The notes below the pieces were generated by a model. The model saw nothing but the letters and a program-made list of their open reading frames with translations. It had not been told where the DNA came from and searched no databases. Position numbers and translations under genes: made by a program. From contig SLTK01000010.1 of NCBI GenBank assembly GCA_004347695.1, forward strand, positions 1 through 64,000: DNA of 64,000 nucleotides. Reading direction: 5' to 3'. The stretch's first letter is position 1. Every line of letters begins with the position of its first letter. Source of the DNA: Chloroflexota bacterium. GTDB taxonomy: Bacteria; Chloroflexota; Anaerolineae; Anaerolineales; Anaerolineaceae. Below, piece after piece: positions 36,701 through 44,086 of this stretch.

Positions 36701-37029
36701 ACTTGCAGAGCATCCTGCCGCGCTTTGGCAATGATTTATCCTTTTTCGTCGTTACCTTCGAGGAGTTTGTGCAGCAATGCCGATCTCACCTCCCTGAAAT
36801 TCAGGTAGCCATTCAGAAAAACGATGCGGCGGCAGTTAAATTGCTGGCGCACAACCTGAAAGGCGTGGCAGCCAATTTTGAGGCTGAAAAAATGACCGCC
36901 TTGGCCCACGAATTGGATATGCTTGCCGGACGGGGCGATCTCAGCCGGGCGTCCGAAGTGGCGCTTGCGCTCGAAAAAGAAATTCCCGCGCTTGAAAAAA
37001 ATCTTGACGACATCCGTACGCAGCATTAA
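33778..37029 (+). CDS. Hybrid sensor histidine kinase with PAS, two receiver domains and HPt
   Basis: A 1083-aa phosphorelay protein. Two N-terminal TM helices (about residues 15-85) are followed by a coiled coil, two PAS domains (about 130-360) and HisKA with H-box NISHEIRTPLNG (His near 378). Next come HATPase (LTNLVANAVKF, GGTGLGLSIS), a first receiver-like domain (about 620-735), a canonical second receiver (LLVEDNPVNR, phospho-Asp in LMDVQMPVMDG near 814) and an HPt domain (LLAHNLKGVAANF, His near 1024). A whole relay thus sits in one protein. The receiver/ParA-like protein downstream (23 bp gap) is the likely partner. Confidence 0.92.
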   Translation: MTKPLTQGNAFVSLRKYWLYSLGILSGLALPVISTLVEVSGRNYPLNLRSLLQVQVQNQLLWIIDLAAWVWIIFMIGSILRESAHQQQSEELQEQLAQRIAELYNLNEISQREISVRHHAEAKITRAKREWEATFDAISDLIILVDASGLIIRCNQATIQKLETTYQDILNRSIEEVFPGVVEPIQKRVINQNQVIPMPSQFGWFEVSGFPFPLTGQQQGTIYIFHDINQRKRDEAEIQRQKQYFEAIFQNSPVAIVTLDLSGGMVTCNPAFERLFGYSPVEVAGRKLDDLITPPEFKDTTQDYTRRIRRSNVPYQIAQRVTRLGETIEVEIYNVPVVVNHEQLGTFVLFHNITELVQARRKAEEADLAKSEYLANISHEIRTPLNGLIGMLNLALDTELSSGQAEYLKTASDETEALLGLLNDVLDLSKIEARRMTLEETNFDLRTVMENVALTMAQRASDKGLELVCIIPPAVPTALRGDPNRLRQVLTNLVANAVKFTDKGEVVLGVHQESQAGSKVTLGFSVQDTGIGIPAERQAAIFDRFAQASVSTTRKYGGTGLGLSISAQLVELMGGKISLKSEPNQGSIFSFNAVFDQTAENEPLPADLKRRAKDLRVLIADSNSSSRSNLTSLLESVGCKTIGVATQATALTRLEKANNAGKGYQLLILDNRLSGVLGYPLVESIRNDPRYSHLIIIMLARLGDTISEAKFKELDISAVVLKPVRWQPLQLILLELLTPPKKRTGQLPALPPDNRASQAMQTIHPQNVLLVEDNPVNRKVVINLLEKFGHTVSAVEDGRRALDALAERGFNVILMDVQMPVMDGHESTQRIRSMEGSEHHTPIIAMTAHTFTSEIQRCFSSGMDAYLSKPLRPQELFDAIEQWSLPVPDKRPWLDRAPGQQTGSSPAVDAPAAEKATGEITDLDFAEFSSAFDQLVLSTTEPADLTPPEESTTQDRLLARAISGPQSIPLGEPQYLQSILPRFGNDLSFFVVTFEEFVQQCRSHLPEIQVAIQKNDAAAVKLLAHNLKGVAANFEAEKMTALAHELDMLAGRGDLSRASEVALALEKEIPALEKNLDDIRTQH

Positions 37030-37052
37030 TCACGGCTTCAATAAGGATACTC

Positions 37053-38297
37053 ATGGCAACCATTTTACTGATTGACGACGAAGTGATCTTTCATCGCATG
37101 ATCGAACACAGCCTGCAGCCGCTTGGGCATTCGGTTCACAGTGAATTAACCGGTATTGCCGGCCTGGCAGCTGCCGCCCAATACCATCCGGATGTCATTA
37201 TCACCGACCTCAACTTGCCCGATGTTTCCGGGTATGAGGTTACCCGCCGGTTGCGGCGCGATCCGGCATTTGCTCAAACGCCTATTCTGGTTTTGACCAG
37301 TCAATCCGGATTGCAGGATAAGCTCGCCTCGTTCGAAGCCGGCGCTGACGACCATATCACCAAACCGTTCGAGCCGGTTGAGTTGATCGCCCGCATGAAT
37401 GTGCTCCTACGGCGGGTCGAAATGATTCGGCAGGCAGCGCCCGCCGGCACACCCGACCGGCAGCAAAAAACCGCCCGTATGATTGCCGTGCATACCCTGC
37501 GCGGCGGGGTTGGTAGTTCATTGCTGGCAGTCAATCTGGCGCTGGGGCTGAATGCGCTCTGGATGGCCCCAACCGCGCTGCTCGACCTGGTTCTGACCGC
37601 CGGTCAGGTCGCACTGCTGCTCAACATGCCGCTCAAACGCACATGGGCCGATTTGGCGGACTACAAACCGCAGGAATTGGAATTCGAGATTTTACAATCC
37701 ATCATTGCCCACCACAACTCAGGATTGGATTTCATCGCAGCGCCAACTTACCCCACTGATGCGGAAGGGTTGACCAATGATGCCTTTACGACTTCGCTGC
37801 AATTATTGCGACCGGAATATGATTATCTGATTGCTGACCTGCCGCACGACTTCTCGGAAGTTTCGCTGCTCACCCTGGATGCAGCAGATGTAATTTTATT
37901 GGTCATTGCCCCGGAATTATCCTCCATCCGGGCAGCGGCAGCCGCGTTGGATACCTACAACCGACTCGGTTATCCTCCTGAAAAAGTGCGTCTGGTGCTC
38001 AATAATATTTTCCCGCGCGGCGGCCTGCCGCAGGAACGGATCGAACAGGCGCTGAACAAACAGGTCACCGTTTCTTTTCCGTACGCACCTGACATCCTGA
38101 TCCAGGCCATCAATCTTGGGCACCCGATTATCCAGGAGGAACCTGGCGAACCGTTATCGATCCTTCTGGAAGATTTCGCGTTTTATCTGAGCCAGGATCA
38201 GCACAAAAAAACCCGGCCCGAAAAACCTACGCACGCCTGGAAGCGGGTGTATGATCGCTTTATCCAGGCGCGGAACAAGCGGGAAAAGGCTAAATAG
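37053..38297 (+). CDS. Response regulator fused to CpaE/TadZ-like ParA-type domain
   Basis: A 414-aa two-domain protein. The N-terminal receiver (residues 1-125) has LLIDDE, phospho-Asp in ITDLNLPDVSG and the Lys in ITKPFEP. The C-terminal part (about 145-395) is a MinD/ParA fold whose P-loop reads LRGGVGSS where KGGxGKT is expected. Both signature lysines are gone, as in pilus-locating TadZ/CpaE proteins. It probably positions a structure, or acts as a switch, in response to the upstream hybrid kinase. The ATG has AAGGA upstream. No pilus genes are in view. Confidence 0.85.
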   Translation: MATILLIDDEVIFHRMIEHSLQPLGHSVHSELTGIAGLAAAAQYHPDVIITDLNLPDVSGYEVTRRLRRDPAFAQTPILVLTSQSGLQDKLASFEAGADDHITKPFEPVELIARMNVLLRRVEMIRQAAPAGTPDRQQKTARMIAVHTLRGGVGSSLLAVNLALGLNALWMAPTALLDLVLTAGQVALLLNMPLKRTWADLADYKPQELEFEILQSIIAHHNSGLDFIAAPTYPTDAEGLTNDAFTTSLQLLRPEYDYLIADLPHDFSEVSLLTLDAADVILLVIAPELSSIRAAAAALDTYNRLGYPPEKVRLVLNNIFPRGGLPQERIEQALNKQVTVSFPYAPDILIQAINLGHPIIQEEPGEPLSILLEDFAFYLSQDQHKKTRPEKPTHAWKRVYDRFIQARNKREKAK

Positions 38298-38445
38298 CGG
38301 TGGTTTAAAAAAGGTGGGTACAATCCCATTCTTCTCTCTCGTTAAGAAATCAACTTCCAGGCAAGACGCCAGTTGCGCGAAAATCTCCGCCGGTTCCTCA
38401 ATATTCTAGAACTCTGCAAGCACAGGAAATTTATCAACCCCGCCC

Positions 38446-38567
38446 AAGGGCTGTCTCAAAAGAATAAATTTGTCATTTATTCCACCACATATGCGGGATG
38501 GGATGGAACCCATCCCCTACCTGTAGGGGCGGGTTTCCACGCCCGCCCGCTTTTGAGACAGCCCCTT
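38446..38567. repeat. MITE-like element with 17-18-bp terminal inverted repeats
   Basis: AAGGGCTGTCTCAAAAG at the left and CTTTTGAGACAGCCCCTT at the right are inverted repeats with one mismatch or gap. They enclose about 87 bp with no ORF. The right half recurs at 41..97. Ends of this kind are typical of DDE insertion sequences, so a non-autonomous relative is likely. No clear target-site duplication is visible. The flanking noncoding stretch 38298-38764 holds this and two further hairpins. Confidence 0.7.
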
Positions 38568-38575
38568 ATTCTTAA

Positions 38576-38615
38576 TTGAATGATTTGCGCCGCTAAGGCG
38601 GCGCAAATCATTCAA
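38576..38615. repeat. 40-bp hairpin with perfect 18-bp arms
   Basis: TTGAATGATTTGCGCCGC and its exact complement are separated by TAAG. The GC-rich centre resembles that of the 40-bp palindrome at 24681..24720 while the outer arms differ. It follows the MITE-like repeat by nine bases. Confidence 0.85.
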
Positions 38616-38626
38616 AAGTTAGTAAA

Positions 38627-38685
38627 CCCCCGCTCCCCGATGGATTCATTGTGAATCCGACCAGCTAATTTTCCGGGAGCGGGGG
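38627..38685. repeat. GCTCCCCG-type inverted repeat
   Basis: CCCCCGCTCCC and GGGAGCGGGGG form perfect 11-bp arms around about 37 bases that include a second stem (GGATTCA/TGAATCC). It is related to the inverted repeat at 24609..24670. Confidence 0.7.
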
Positions 38686-38764
38686 CAGGGGATGGCTCAA
38701 ATTTATTGCGGATCACTTAAATAAACGAACACAGACAATATAACTTGAAAGATAATGACATCGG

Positions 38765-40042
38765 TTATTCAATCAGGCTGCCAGTCAGGCCCTGATCAGT
38801 CAACCGGTCCAGGCGAACCCGGCTGATTTGATTCCACAAGCGGCGCGGCGAATGAACCTCGACCTTGAGGTAATTGTCGGTTAAACCGTGCAGTTTCCAT
38901 CCGGCCGGACCATAAGTATTGGTTGCCTCCCACAGGACGGAAGCTTCACTGCCAAGATGCTGCTCGCGGAAAAGGGTTGAAGACACTGCCAGCACCTGGC
39001 GCACTTGTTCGCTGCGGCGGTGAGCGACCGTACTGGATACCGGGTTATTCAACCGGGCGGCCGGTGTGCCGGGGCGCGCGGAATAGCTGAAAACGTGCCC
39101 GCCGGCAAATTCCATCTCCTCCACAAATGCCAGACTCTCAGCAAACTCGCGGTCATCCTCGCCGGGGAAACCGACAATCAAGTCGGTGGTCACAGCCATA
39201 CCAGGAGCTGCCTCTCGGGCAGACGCAATCAACTGACGGAAGGCCGACGGGTTTGTATGCCGCGCCATGCGATGCAGCGTTTGTCCGCAGCCTGACTGCA
39301 GTGGCAAATGCAGATGGCGGCACAAGCGCTGATTTTCCCATAACTGAAAGAAATCCTCGTCCAGGTCCCATGGTTCGAGTGAGGAAAGGCGCAGGCGTTC
39401 CACATCCGTGTCCTGCAAAATTACCTGAATCAAATCACGTAAATGCATGCGCGGTGATAAGTCATACCCCCACGAACCCAAATGAACTCCCGAAAGCACA
39501 ACTTCGCGGGTGCCGCCGGATTGAGCATGCTGGATGTCGCTCAAAACCGCCTGAATCGTCTCGCTGCGGCCCGGCCCCCGGGCAATGCGGGTGATGCAAA
39601 AAGTACAATGATTGTCGCAACCATCCTGGGTCTTGATAAATGCACGGGTGCGCAAATGGATACCCGGTAATGGCTCACGCGCCACCGGCTCCAGGTCAAA
39701 ATCCTCTACCGGCACGCCAAGCACATCAGCCACCAAATGATCTTTATCCAGGTTGGACACCACCCGCCGGACGTTAGGTAAAACAGCAGCGCTATCCGGC
39801 TCGAGGGTGGACCAGCAGCCGGTTACGACGATCTCTGCTGCACCCAGACGAGCTGCCTGACGGATCTTTTGGCGTGAATCGGCAGACGCAGCGCTGGTAA
39901 CCGTGCAGGTATTAACCACAACCAGCTCGGCCTCACCCGCAGAGTCTACAATGGTGTGGCCTGCTGCTCTAAATTGGGTTGCAAATCGTTCAATTTCGCT
40001 CTGGTTTAACCGGCAGCCAATTGAATCGAGAAAAATTTTCAT
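38765..40042 (-). CDS. mtaB: tRNA t6A37 methylthiotransferase MtaB
   Basis: Radical-SAM enzyme that adds a methylthio group to t6A37 of ANN-decoding tRNAs. The 425-aa protein has the N-terminal UPF0004 domain with three conserved cysteines (Cys in IGCRLNQSE, NTCTVT and TGCWS). The radical-SAM triad is in DGCDNHCTFC near residue 142, and a C-terminal TRAM-like domain follows. The order UPF0004, radical SAM, TRAM and the NQSE sequence favour MtaB over MiaB or RimO. It lies four bases from the lipoprotein gene on the same strand. Confidence 0.9.
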   Translation of the reverse strand: MKIFLDSIGCRLNQSEIERFATQFRAAGHTIVDSAGEAELVVVNTCTVTSAASADSRQKIRQAARLGAAEIVVTGCWSTLEPDSAAVLPNVRRVVSNLDKDHLVADVLGVPVEDFDLEPVAREPLPGIHLRTRAFIKTQDGCDNHCTFCITRIARGPGRSETIQAVLSDIQHAQSGGTREVVLSGVHLGSWGYDLSPRMHLRDLIQVILQDTDVERLRLSSLEPWDLDEDFFQLWENQRLCRHLHLPLQSGCGQTLHRMARHTNPSAFRQLIASAREAAPGMAVTTDLIVGFPGEDDREFAESLAFVEEMEFAGGHVFSYSARPGTPAARLNNPVSSTVAHRRSEQVRQVLAVSSTLFREQHLGSEASVLWEATNTYGPAGWKLHGLTDNYLKVEVHSPRRLWNQISRVRLDRLTDQGLTGSLIE

Positions 40043-40046
40043 ACCG

Positions 40047-40712
40047 CTAAGGCTTCAGGACAAAGAAGTTGTCAAACAGAATATCCACTCCGGGTTGACT
40101 GTATGAGCCAGCGATTAAGCCCACATCGCCCACAGTAAAATCCATGTCTTCGACCTCCAGGAATTTCTCCTGGTTTACGTATAAAGTCAACCGGGAACCG
40201 ACGCAGTCAGCACGAATCTGATTGGTGGTTTGCCCCTGCTGGATCATTGCGCCGTACTCCAATCCATCGGGGCTGTTTAAAGTCTGGTACAGACCGTCCT
40301 TTACCTTGATGATGCCGCCATAGCCATCACTGCTGACCAGAAATGCATAGAAATTATACTCGTTCTGGAAACGGCAGAGTAGACCAAAATCATTGTCCGT
40401 CGGCCCTTCGATTAAGGTGGCATCCACCGCCAGCGTCGAATCGCTGAAACGCTGCCCGGGCAGCGACCAGTAATCATAATTTGCTTCGTTAATGTGGAAA
40501 CTTAAACCATCGGAGGCATAGGCGATGGTGGCGCTTTCAGATGACCAAACCTGCCAACCCGATTCGGGATTATCGAAATTGTCAAAATAAACCACGCTGC
40601 CCGGGTCGATTTCTGCAAGCGCAGAACTCGTAATGCGATCCTCCAGATTGCATCCGCTCAAGACCAGGGTTGTCAGTGCAAAGAAAAGCACCAGCATGGT
40701 TTTTTGGTTCAT
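40047..40712 (-). CDS. Predicted lipoprotein with LamG/glycosidase-like beta-sandwich, unknown function
   Basis: Not recognised by name. The 221-aa protein has a signal peptide ending in lipobox VLSGCNL (Cys near residue 21). It continues as a beta-rich domain (FDNFDNPESGWQVW, GLSFHINEANYDYW, FYAFLVSSDGYGGI) like the concanavalin-type DUF1080 folds that bind or process sugars. The ATG at 40712 has AAGGAG nine bases upstream; the 49 extra track codons are excluded. It may share a transcript with mtaB. Confidence 0.7.
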   Translation of the reverse strand: MNQKTMLVLFFALTTLVLSGCNLEDRITSSALAEIDPGSVVYFDNFDNPESGWQVWSSESATIAYASDGLSFHINEANYDYWSLPGQRFSDSTLAVDATLIEGPTDNDFGLLCRFQNEYNFYAFLVSSDGYGGIIKVKDGLYQTLNSPDGLEYGAMIQQGQTTNQIRADCVGSRLTLYVNQEKFLEVEDMDFTVGDVGLIAGSYSQPGVDILFDNFFVLKP

Positions 40713-40809
40713 TCCGCAACTCCTTCGAACCCGTAAAGGTTTTGTGTCGATGGTGTGGGTTCGATGCCGTCTCAGTGACTGTTTTTGGAGGATATTGCGG
40801 TGAACGGAT

Positions 40810-42237
40810 TTATTGGCCGGGAAAATGCTTGTCAAGCAACCGCTGTGCCTGGGAGGCAACAGCGGGATCGGTGTTCTGGGCTGCTGCTGTTTTTAACAAG
40901 GGGAAAGCCAGTGGAAAGCGGTTCCCGGCGATGTAAACCTGCGCCAGATGGAACCGGGCGGCCTCGTACTCACCATCCTCTGCCAGTGCTAGTTGCAAGA
41001 ATTGTTCCGCCTTTTCCAGGTCGCCATTCGTCAGGAATACCCACCCGGCGGCATCCAATACCTGTAGATCTTTCGACGCAAGAATCAGCGCTCGTTCGAT
41101 TGCGGGTAGCGTAAAGGTTGAAAAGTCAAAACCGTATGTGGCCGAAAATACCGCCAGAGCCCGCCAGAATTGCGCGTTTATCGGTTCGATCTCGACCGCG
41201 CGTTGATAGGCTGCCATGGCGCTCACCAGGTCGCCGGCCAGTGCATATGTACCGCCAATTTCCACCTGCCAGCGGCCCTGGTCGGGATGGTTGGCGGCTA
41301 ATTTCTGAAGATACGCCAGCGCGACCATCGGTTTGTTCTGGCGGCTCCAATACAAGGTCAAAGCGGATAATACGATGTCTGAATTGGGCGCGATGCTTTT
41401 GGCGCGCAGCAGGTCTGTCCAGCCATCCTTGCCCTGTTGTTGACGGGATTCACCCAGAAAAGCCCACGCCTCAGCGTAACCAGGCGCGAAGTTTAGCGCA
41501 GCCTGAAATGCCGTTTCGGCTACATCCCACTGCCCCAGGTCTCCCAACCGCTGACCAATCAACACCAGTTGGTAAGCCCGGTCATTCTGCAGCGCTGCCT
41601 GTCCGAGCACTTCCAATAAACGGCGCGATTGTTCGGCCTCAATCCCCTCACAGTTACCGGCGCTGGCTAAGGGATGCGCGGCATCAGCGATGCTGCGTGG
41701 GGAAAGCAGCAACCCGGTCAGCCAGGCTGCCTGAACTGAATCCGGGTCGAATTCCAACCAGCGCTGTGCAGCCAGCAGCGTGCCATCCAGATCACCGGCG
41801 GCGCGCAAACGATCAGCCGCCTGAGCGATTTGGCTCACATCGACAGCCGGTAGACTCGCCAATTTACGCCAGGTTTCGCTGGCCCTGGCCGAATCTCCCG
41901 TTTGCAGATAGGCTTCCCCCAGATTCAAAAGCCCGCCTGCCGAAATTTCCACATGCTCCGTCACGGCGCTGTAACTGGCAATTGCCTGCGCGAAATCACC
42001 CGCCAAAAATTCGAGCCCGGCAATTTTTTCGAGCAGATCCGTGCGTTCCGGTTGATATTCCAAAACCTGGCGGTAATACCGGGCAGCCTCCGCTGGCATC
42101 CCAATGGTCTCCGAAATATGCGCGCGCTGCCAGGCGACCGTCAAGCGAACCGGGCGTGGTGCAAGCGTGACCAGCCCCGATACCAGCACCGGCGCAGCCA
42201 CCAGCACTGACAGCAGCAACCGCTCAAGCAATTTCAT
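40810..42237 (-). CDS. TPR-repeat protein with N-terminal membrane anchor
   Basis: The 475-aa protein starts with an anchor or signal segment (LLSVLVAAPVLVSGLVTLA) and then consists of about nine to ten tetratricopeptide repeats (for example AAYQRAVEIEPINAQFWRALAV). TPR arrays mediate protein-protein contacts. The partner is unknown. It is 18 bp downstream of the methyltransferase gene on the same strand. No catalytic motif is visible. Confidence 0.8.
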   Translation of the reverse strand: MKLLERLLLSVLVAAPVLVSGLVTLAPRPVRLTVAWQRAHISETIGMPAEAARYYRQVLEYQPERTDLLEKIAGLEFLAGDFAQAIASYSAVTEHVEISAGGLLNLGEAYLQTGDSARASETWRKLASLPAVDVSQIAQAADRLRAAGDLDGTLLAAQRWLEFDPDSVQAAWLTGLLLSPRSIADAAHPLASAGNCEGIEAEQSRRLLEVLGQAALQNDRAYQLVLIGQRLGDLGQWDVAETAFQAALNFAPGYAEAWAFLGESRQQQGKDGWTDLLRAKSIAPNSDIVLSALTLYWSRQNKPMVALAYLQKLAANHPDQGRWQVEIGGTYALAGDLVSAMAAYQRAVEIEPINAQFWRALAVFSATYGFDFSTFTLPAIERALILASKDLQVLDAAGWVFLTNGDLEKAEQFLQLALAEDGEYEAARFHLAQVYIAGNRFPLAFPLLKTAAAQNTDPAVASQAQRLLDKHFPGQ

Positions 42238-42255
42238 CTTGCCAATTATAAGCGC

Positions 42256-43074
42256 TCACCAGGCCAGCACCGCCCCGCTGGCTTTATGGATCGTAAAGCC
42301 ACCGTTCGTTTGTATTTCTGCATTAACCCAGGCCGTGATTTCCTCTTGGGCGCCGGGTGGGAAATCCCAGATGCCGACCATCGAGCGAATGTAGTCCAGC
42401 AGCGCGCGGGTTTCCGTGACGAACAGGCTGTCGATAAAGGGAATCACCTCGACATGTTCGAAAGACTCGCCCAGAATTGCAGGAGCATTCTCCAACCCAT
42501 AGCGCGCAGCAAAATCATGCAGCTCAGAACGCATGAGACCAAAACGATTCATCAAATCACCTAGTTCCTGCATATGGCCGGCACTGTTGGTGGCAGCGCA
42601 CAACCGGCCGCCAGGAGCGAGCACGCGCCGCAGTTCGCGCACGGCCAGTGAAATATCCGGCACATGGTAGAGCATATAATTGGCAAGCACCCGCTCGAAT
42701 TGGCCGGTGGAAAACGGCAGGCGTTGAACGTCCGCAGCGGCAAAGTCGAAGCGGGCATCGCTGTTCAACACTGCCCGGGCCGAACCCGCCATTCCCGTAG
42801 AGAGATCCAGCATGGTTACCTGCAGCTCCGCCGGCAGCCGCCGCTGATTGGTATGCCAGATTTCTCCCGTGCCGCAGCCGACCTCCATCACGGGCATGCC
42901 GGCTCGCAGGTCGAGCAAATCGTACATCCATTCGAAATAATTGGATGGATTGACACTGAACCGTCGGTGCAGTTGGATGCGTGCATCCAGGTGATCCCCC
43001 TGGCGGTATTGTTCCTTCTTCAAATATTCCTGATCTGAAATCGGGTCCATGCCATTCTTCCCTATTTTAGTCAT
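42256..43074 (-). CDS. Class I SAM-dependent methyltransferase (methyltransferase 11 type)
   Basis: A 272-aa methyltransferase with motif I VMEVGCGTGEIWH near residue 59, motif II-like TMLDLSTGMAGSA and motif post-I ANYMLYHVPDISLAVRELRRVLAPGG, typical of UbiE/methyltransferase 11 enzymes. The substrate is unknown. The start may be the first ATG or one eight codons later. It is divergent from cspA. Confidence 0.82.
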   Translation of the reverse strand: MTKIGKNGMDPISDQEYLKKEQYRQGDHLDARIQLHRRFSVNPSNYFEWMYDLLDLRAGMPVMEVGCGTGEIWHTNQRRLPAELQVTMLDLSTGMAGSARAVLNSDARFDFAAADVQRLPFSTGQFERVLANYMLYHVPDISLAVRELRRVLAPGGRLCAATNSAGHMQELGDLMNRFGLMRSELHDFAARYGLENAPAILGESFEHVEVIPFIDSLFVTETRALLDYIRSMVGIWDFPPGAQEEITAWVNAEIQTNGGFTIHKASGAVLAW

Positions 43075-43092
43075 AATTGTCAGGTGAAATTC

Positions 43093-43121
43093 TTGACATG
43101 TATATTAAAACATGATATTCT
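43093..43121 (+). promoter_or_regulatory. Promoter of the cold-shock gene
   Basis: TTGACA, 17-bp spacer, TATTCT. The predicted start near 43128 leaves a leader of about 55 nt, shorter than the long cold-sensing leader of E. coli cspA. Confidence 0.75.
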
Positions 43122-43182
43122 TGCGCCCGATGGATTTGGCTGAAATGCCAGATAATTTCTACTTAGTTAGATGGAGTAAAGC

Positions 43183-43395
43183 ATGTCAGAACGTTTTGTT
43201 GGAACTGTGAAGTGGTTCAACCCCGCCAAGGGATACGGTTTTATCGGCCGTGAAGATGGGGAAGATGTCTTCGTGCACTTTTCCGCTATCGATATGGATG
43301 GCTACAAACAGCTCAAGGAAGGCCAGAAAGTAGAGTTTTCAATTGAGACCGGCAATAAGGGCTTACAGGCTGCAGCCGTAACGGCCGTAGAGTAA
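43183..43395 (+). CDS. cspA: Cold-shock domain protein (CspA family)
   Basis: A 70-aa single OB-fold RNA chaperone. RNP1 (KGYGFIGR) and RNP2 (VFVHFSAI) are complete, after the canonical [15 protein letters not shown] lies seven bases before the ATG. It stands alone between its own promoter and the terminator at 43421..43450. The cspA symbol denotes the family; cold induction is not shown. Confidence 0.94.
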   Translation: MSERFVGTVKWFNPAKGYGFIGREDGEDVFVHFSAIDMDGYKQLKEGQKVEFSIETGNKGLQAAAVTAVE

Positions 43396-43420
43396 GCCTT
43401 CACAGAAAATTAAATATCAA

Positions 43421-43450
43421 CTGCGCCACGCTGTGGCGCAGTCTTTTTTT
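43421..43450 (+). terminator. Rho-independent terminator of the cold-shock gene
   Basis: CTGCGCCAC and GTGGCGCAG form a perfect 9-bp stem with a three-base loop, followed by TCTTTTTTT. It abuts the convergent ElyC-like gene. Confidence 0.92.
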
Positions 43451-44066
43451 AACCACCGCGCATTCCCAAAATAATACCGCCAATTTTAGCCAGCTCGGTC
43501 AGCGTGACCCGCCAGCCTTCCCGGCTGAACATCCAGTTGATGGGTTGGTACCAGTGACCGCTGGCAGCAGCCACCCGCACTTTTACACCTTCGGTTCCCA
43601 GTTCACCGGCGAACAATATTCGCGCACGCAAGGTATGGTATGGATCAGTCACAACCAGTACGGAATCGAACCCCGCGCTCTTAGCCAGCTTTGCCACCTG
43701 GCGCGCTTCGTCATAGGTACTGGTGGCAGTCCCGTAGGCGGTCTGGATTTGATACGAAGGCACACCCGCCTTTATCAGTTGACTGCGCGTCTCGCCCATC
43801 GTCGAAACGCTGCCGCGTCCTGAAGTTTGGGTTAATACGATTGTATTTGCCGCGCCATCATTGAATAACCGGGCGGCCTCGGCGTTACGCACCTTACCGC
43901 CTCCGCTCAAAAGCACGATGGCATCGGCATTTTTATTCGTATCGGATGTGACCAGCAGCATCCCGATAAAAACCAGGAACAAATATGTCCCGGCAACCAG
44001 TAATAATGAACCGCTCACAAATTTTGCAAAACAACCCCCTGGGGTTCTTTCAGGTTGGTTTGTCAA
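43449..44066 (-). CDS. YdcF/ElyC/SanA-family DUF218 protein
   Basis: A 205-aa membrane-anchored protein with one N-terminal helix (about residues 15-38) and a DUF218 domain. The domain shows DAIVLLSGGGKVRNAEAARLF, SRGSVSTMGE and LVVTDPYHTLRARILF. Family members act in envelope or peptidoglycan lipid-carrier metabolism in E. coli; the biochemical function is uncertain. It is convergent with cspA and lies 20 bp after the aminotransferase gene on the same strand. Confidence 0.82.
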   Translation of the reverse strand: MTNQPERTPGGCFAKFVSGSLLLVAGTYLFLVFIGMLLVTSDTNKNADAIVLLSGGGKVRNAEAARLFNDGAANTIVLTQTSGRGSVSTMGETRSQLIKAGVPSYQIQTAYGTATSTYDEARQVAKLAKSAGFDSVLVVTDPYHTLRARILFAGELGTEGVKVRVAAASGHWYQPINWMFSREGWRVTLTELAKIGGIILGMRGG

Positions 44067-44086
44067 TTACAGAAATTAACCTTTCA

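Noticed and set aside
41118-42170. 350-aa plus-strand ORF opposite the TPR gene
   Set aside because: Pro/Arg/Ser-rich shadow of GC-rich coding DNA; the TPR frame is clearly the real one.
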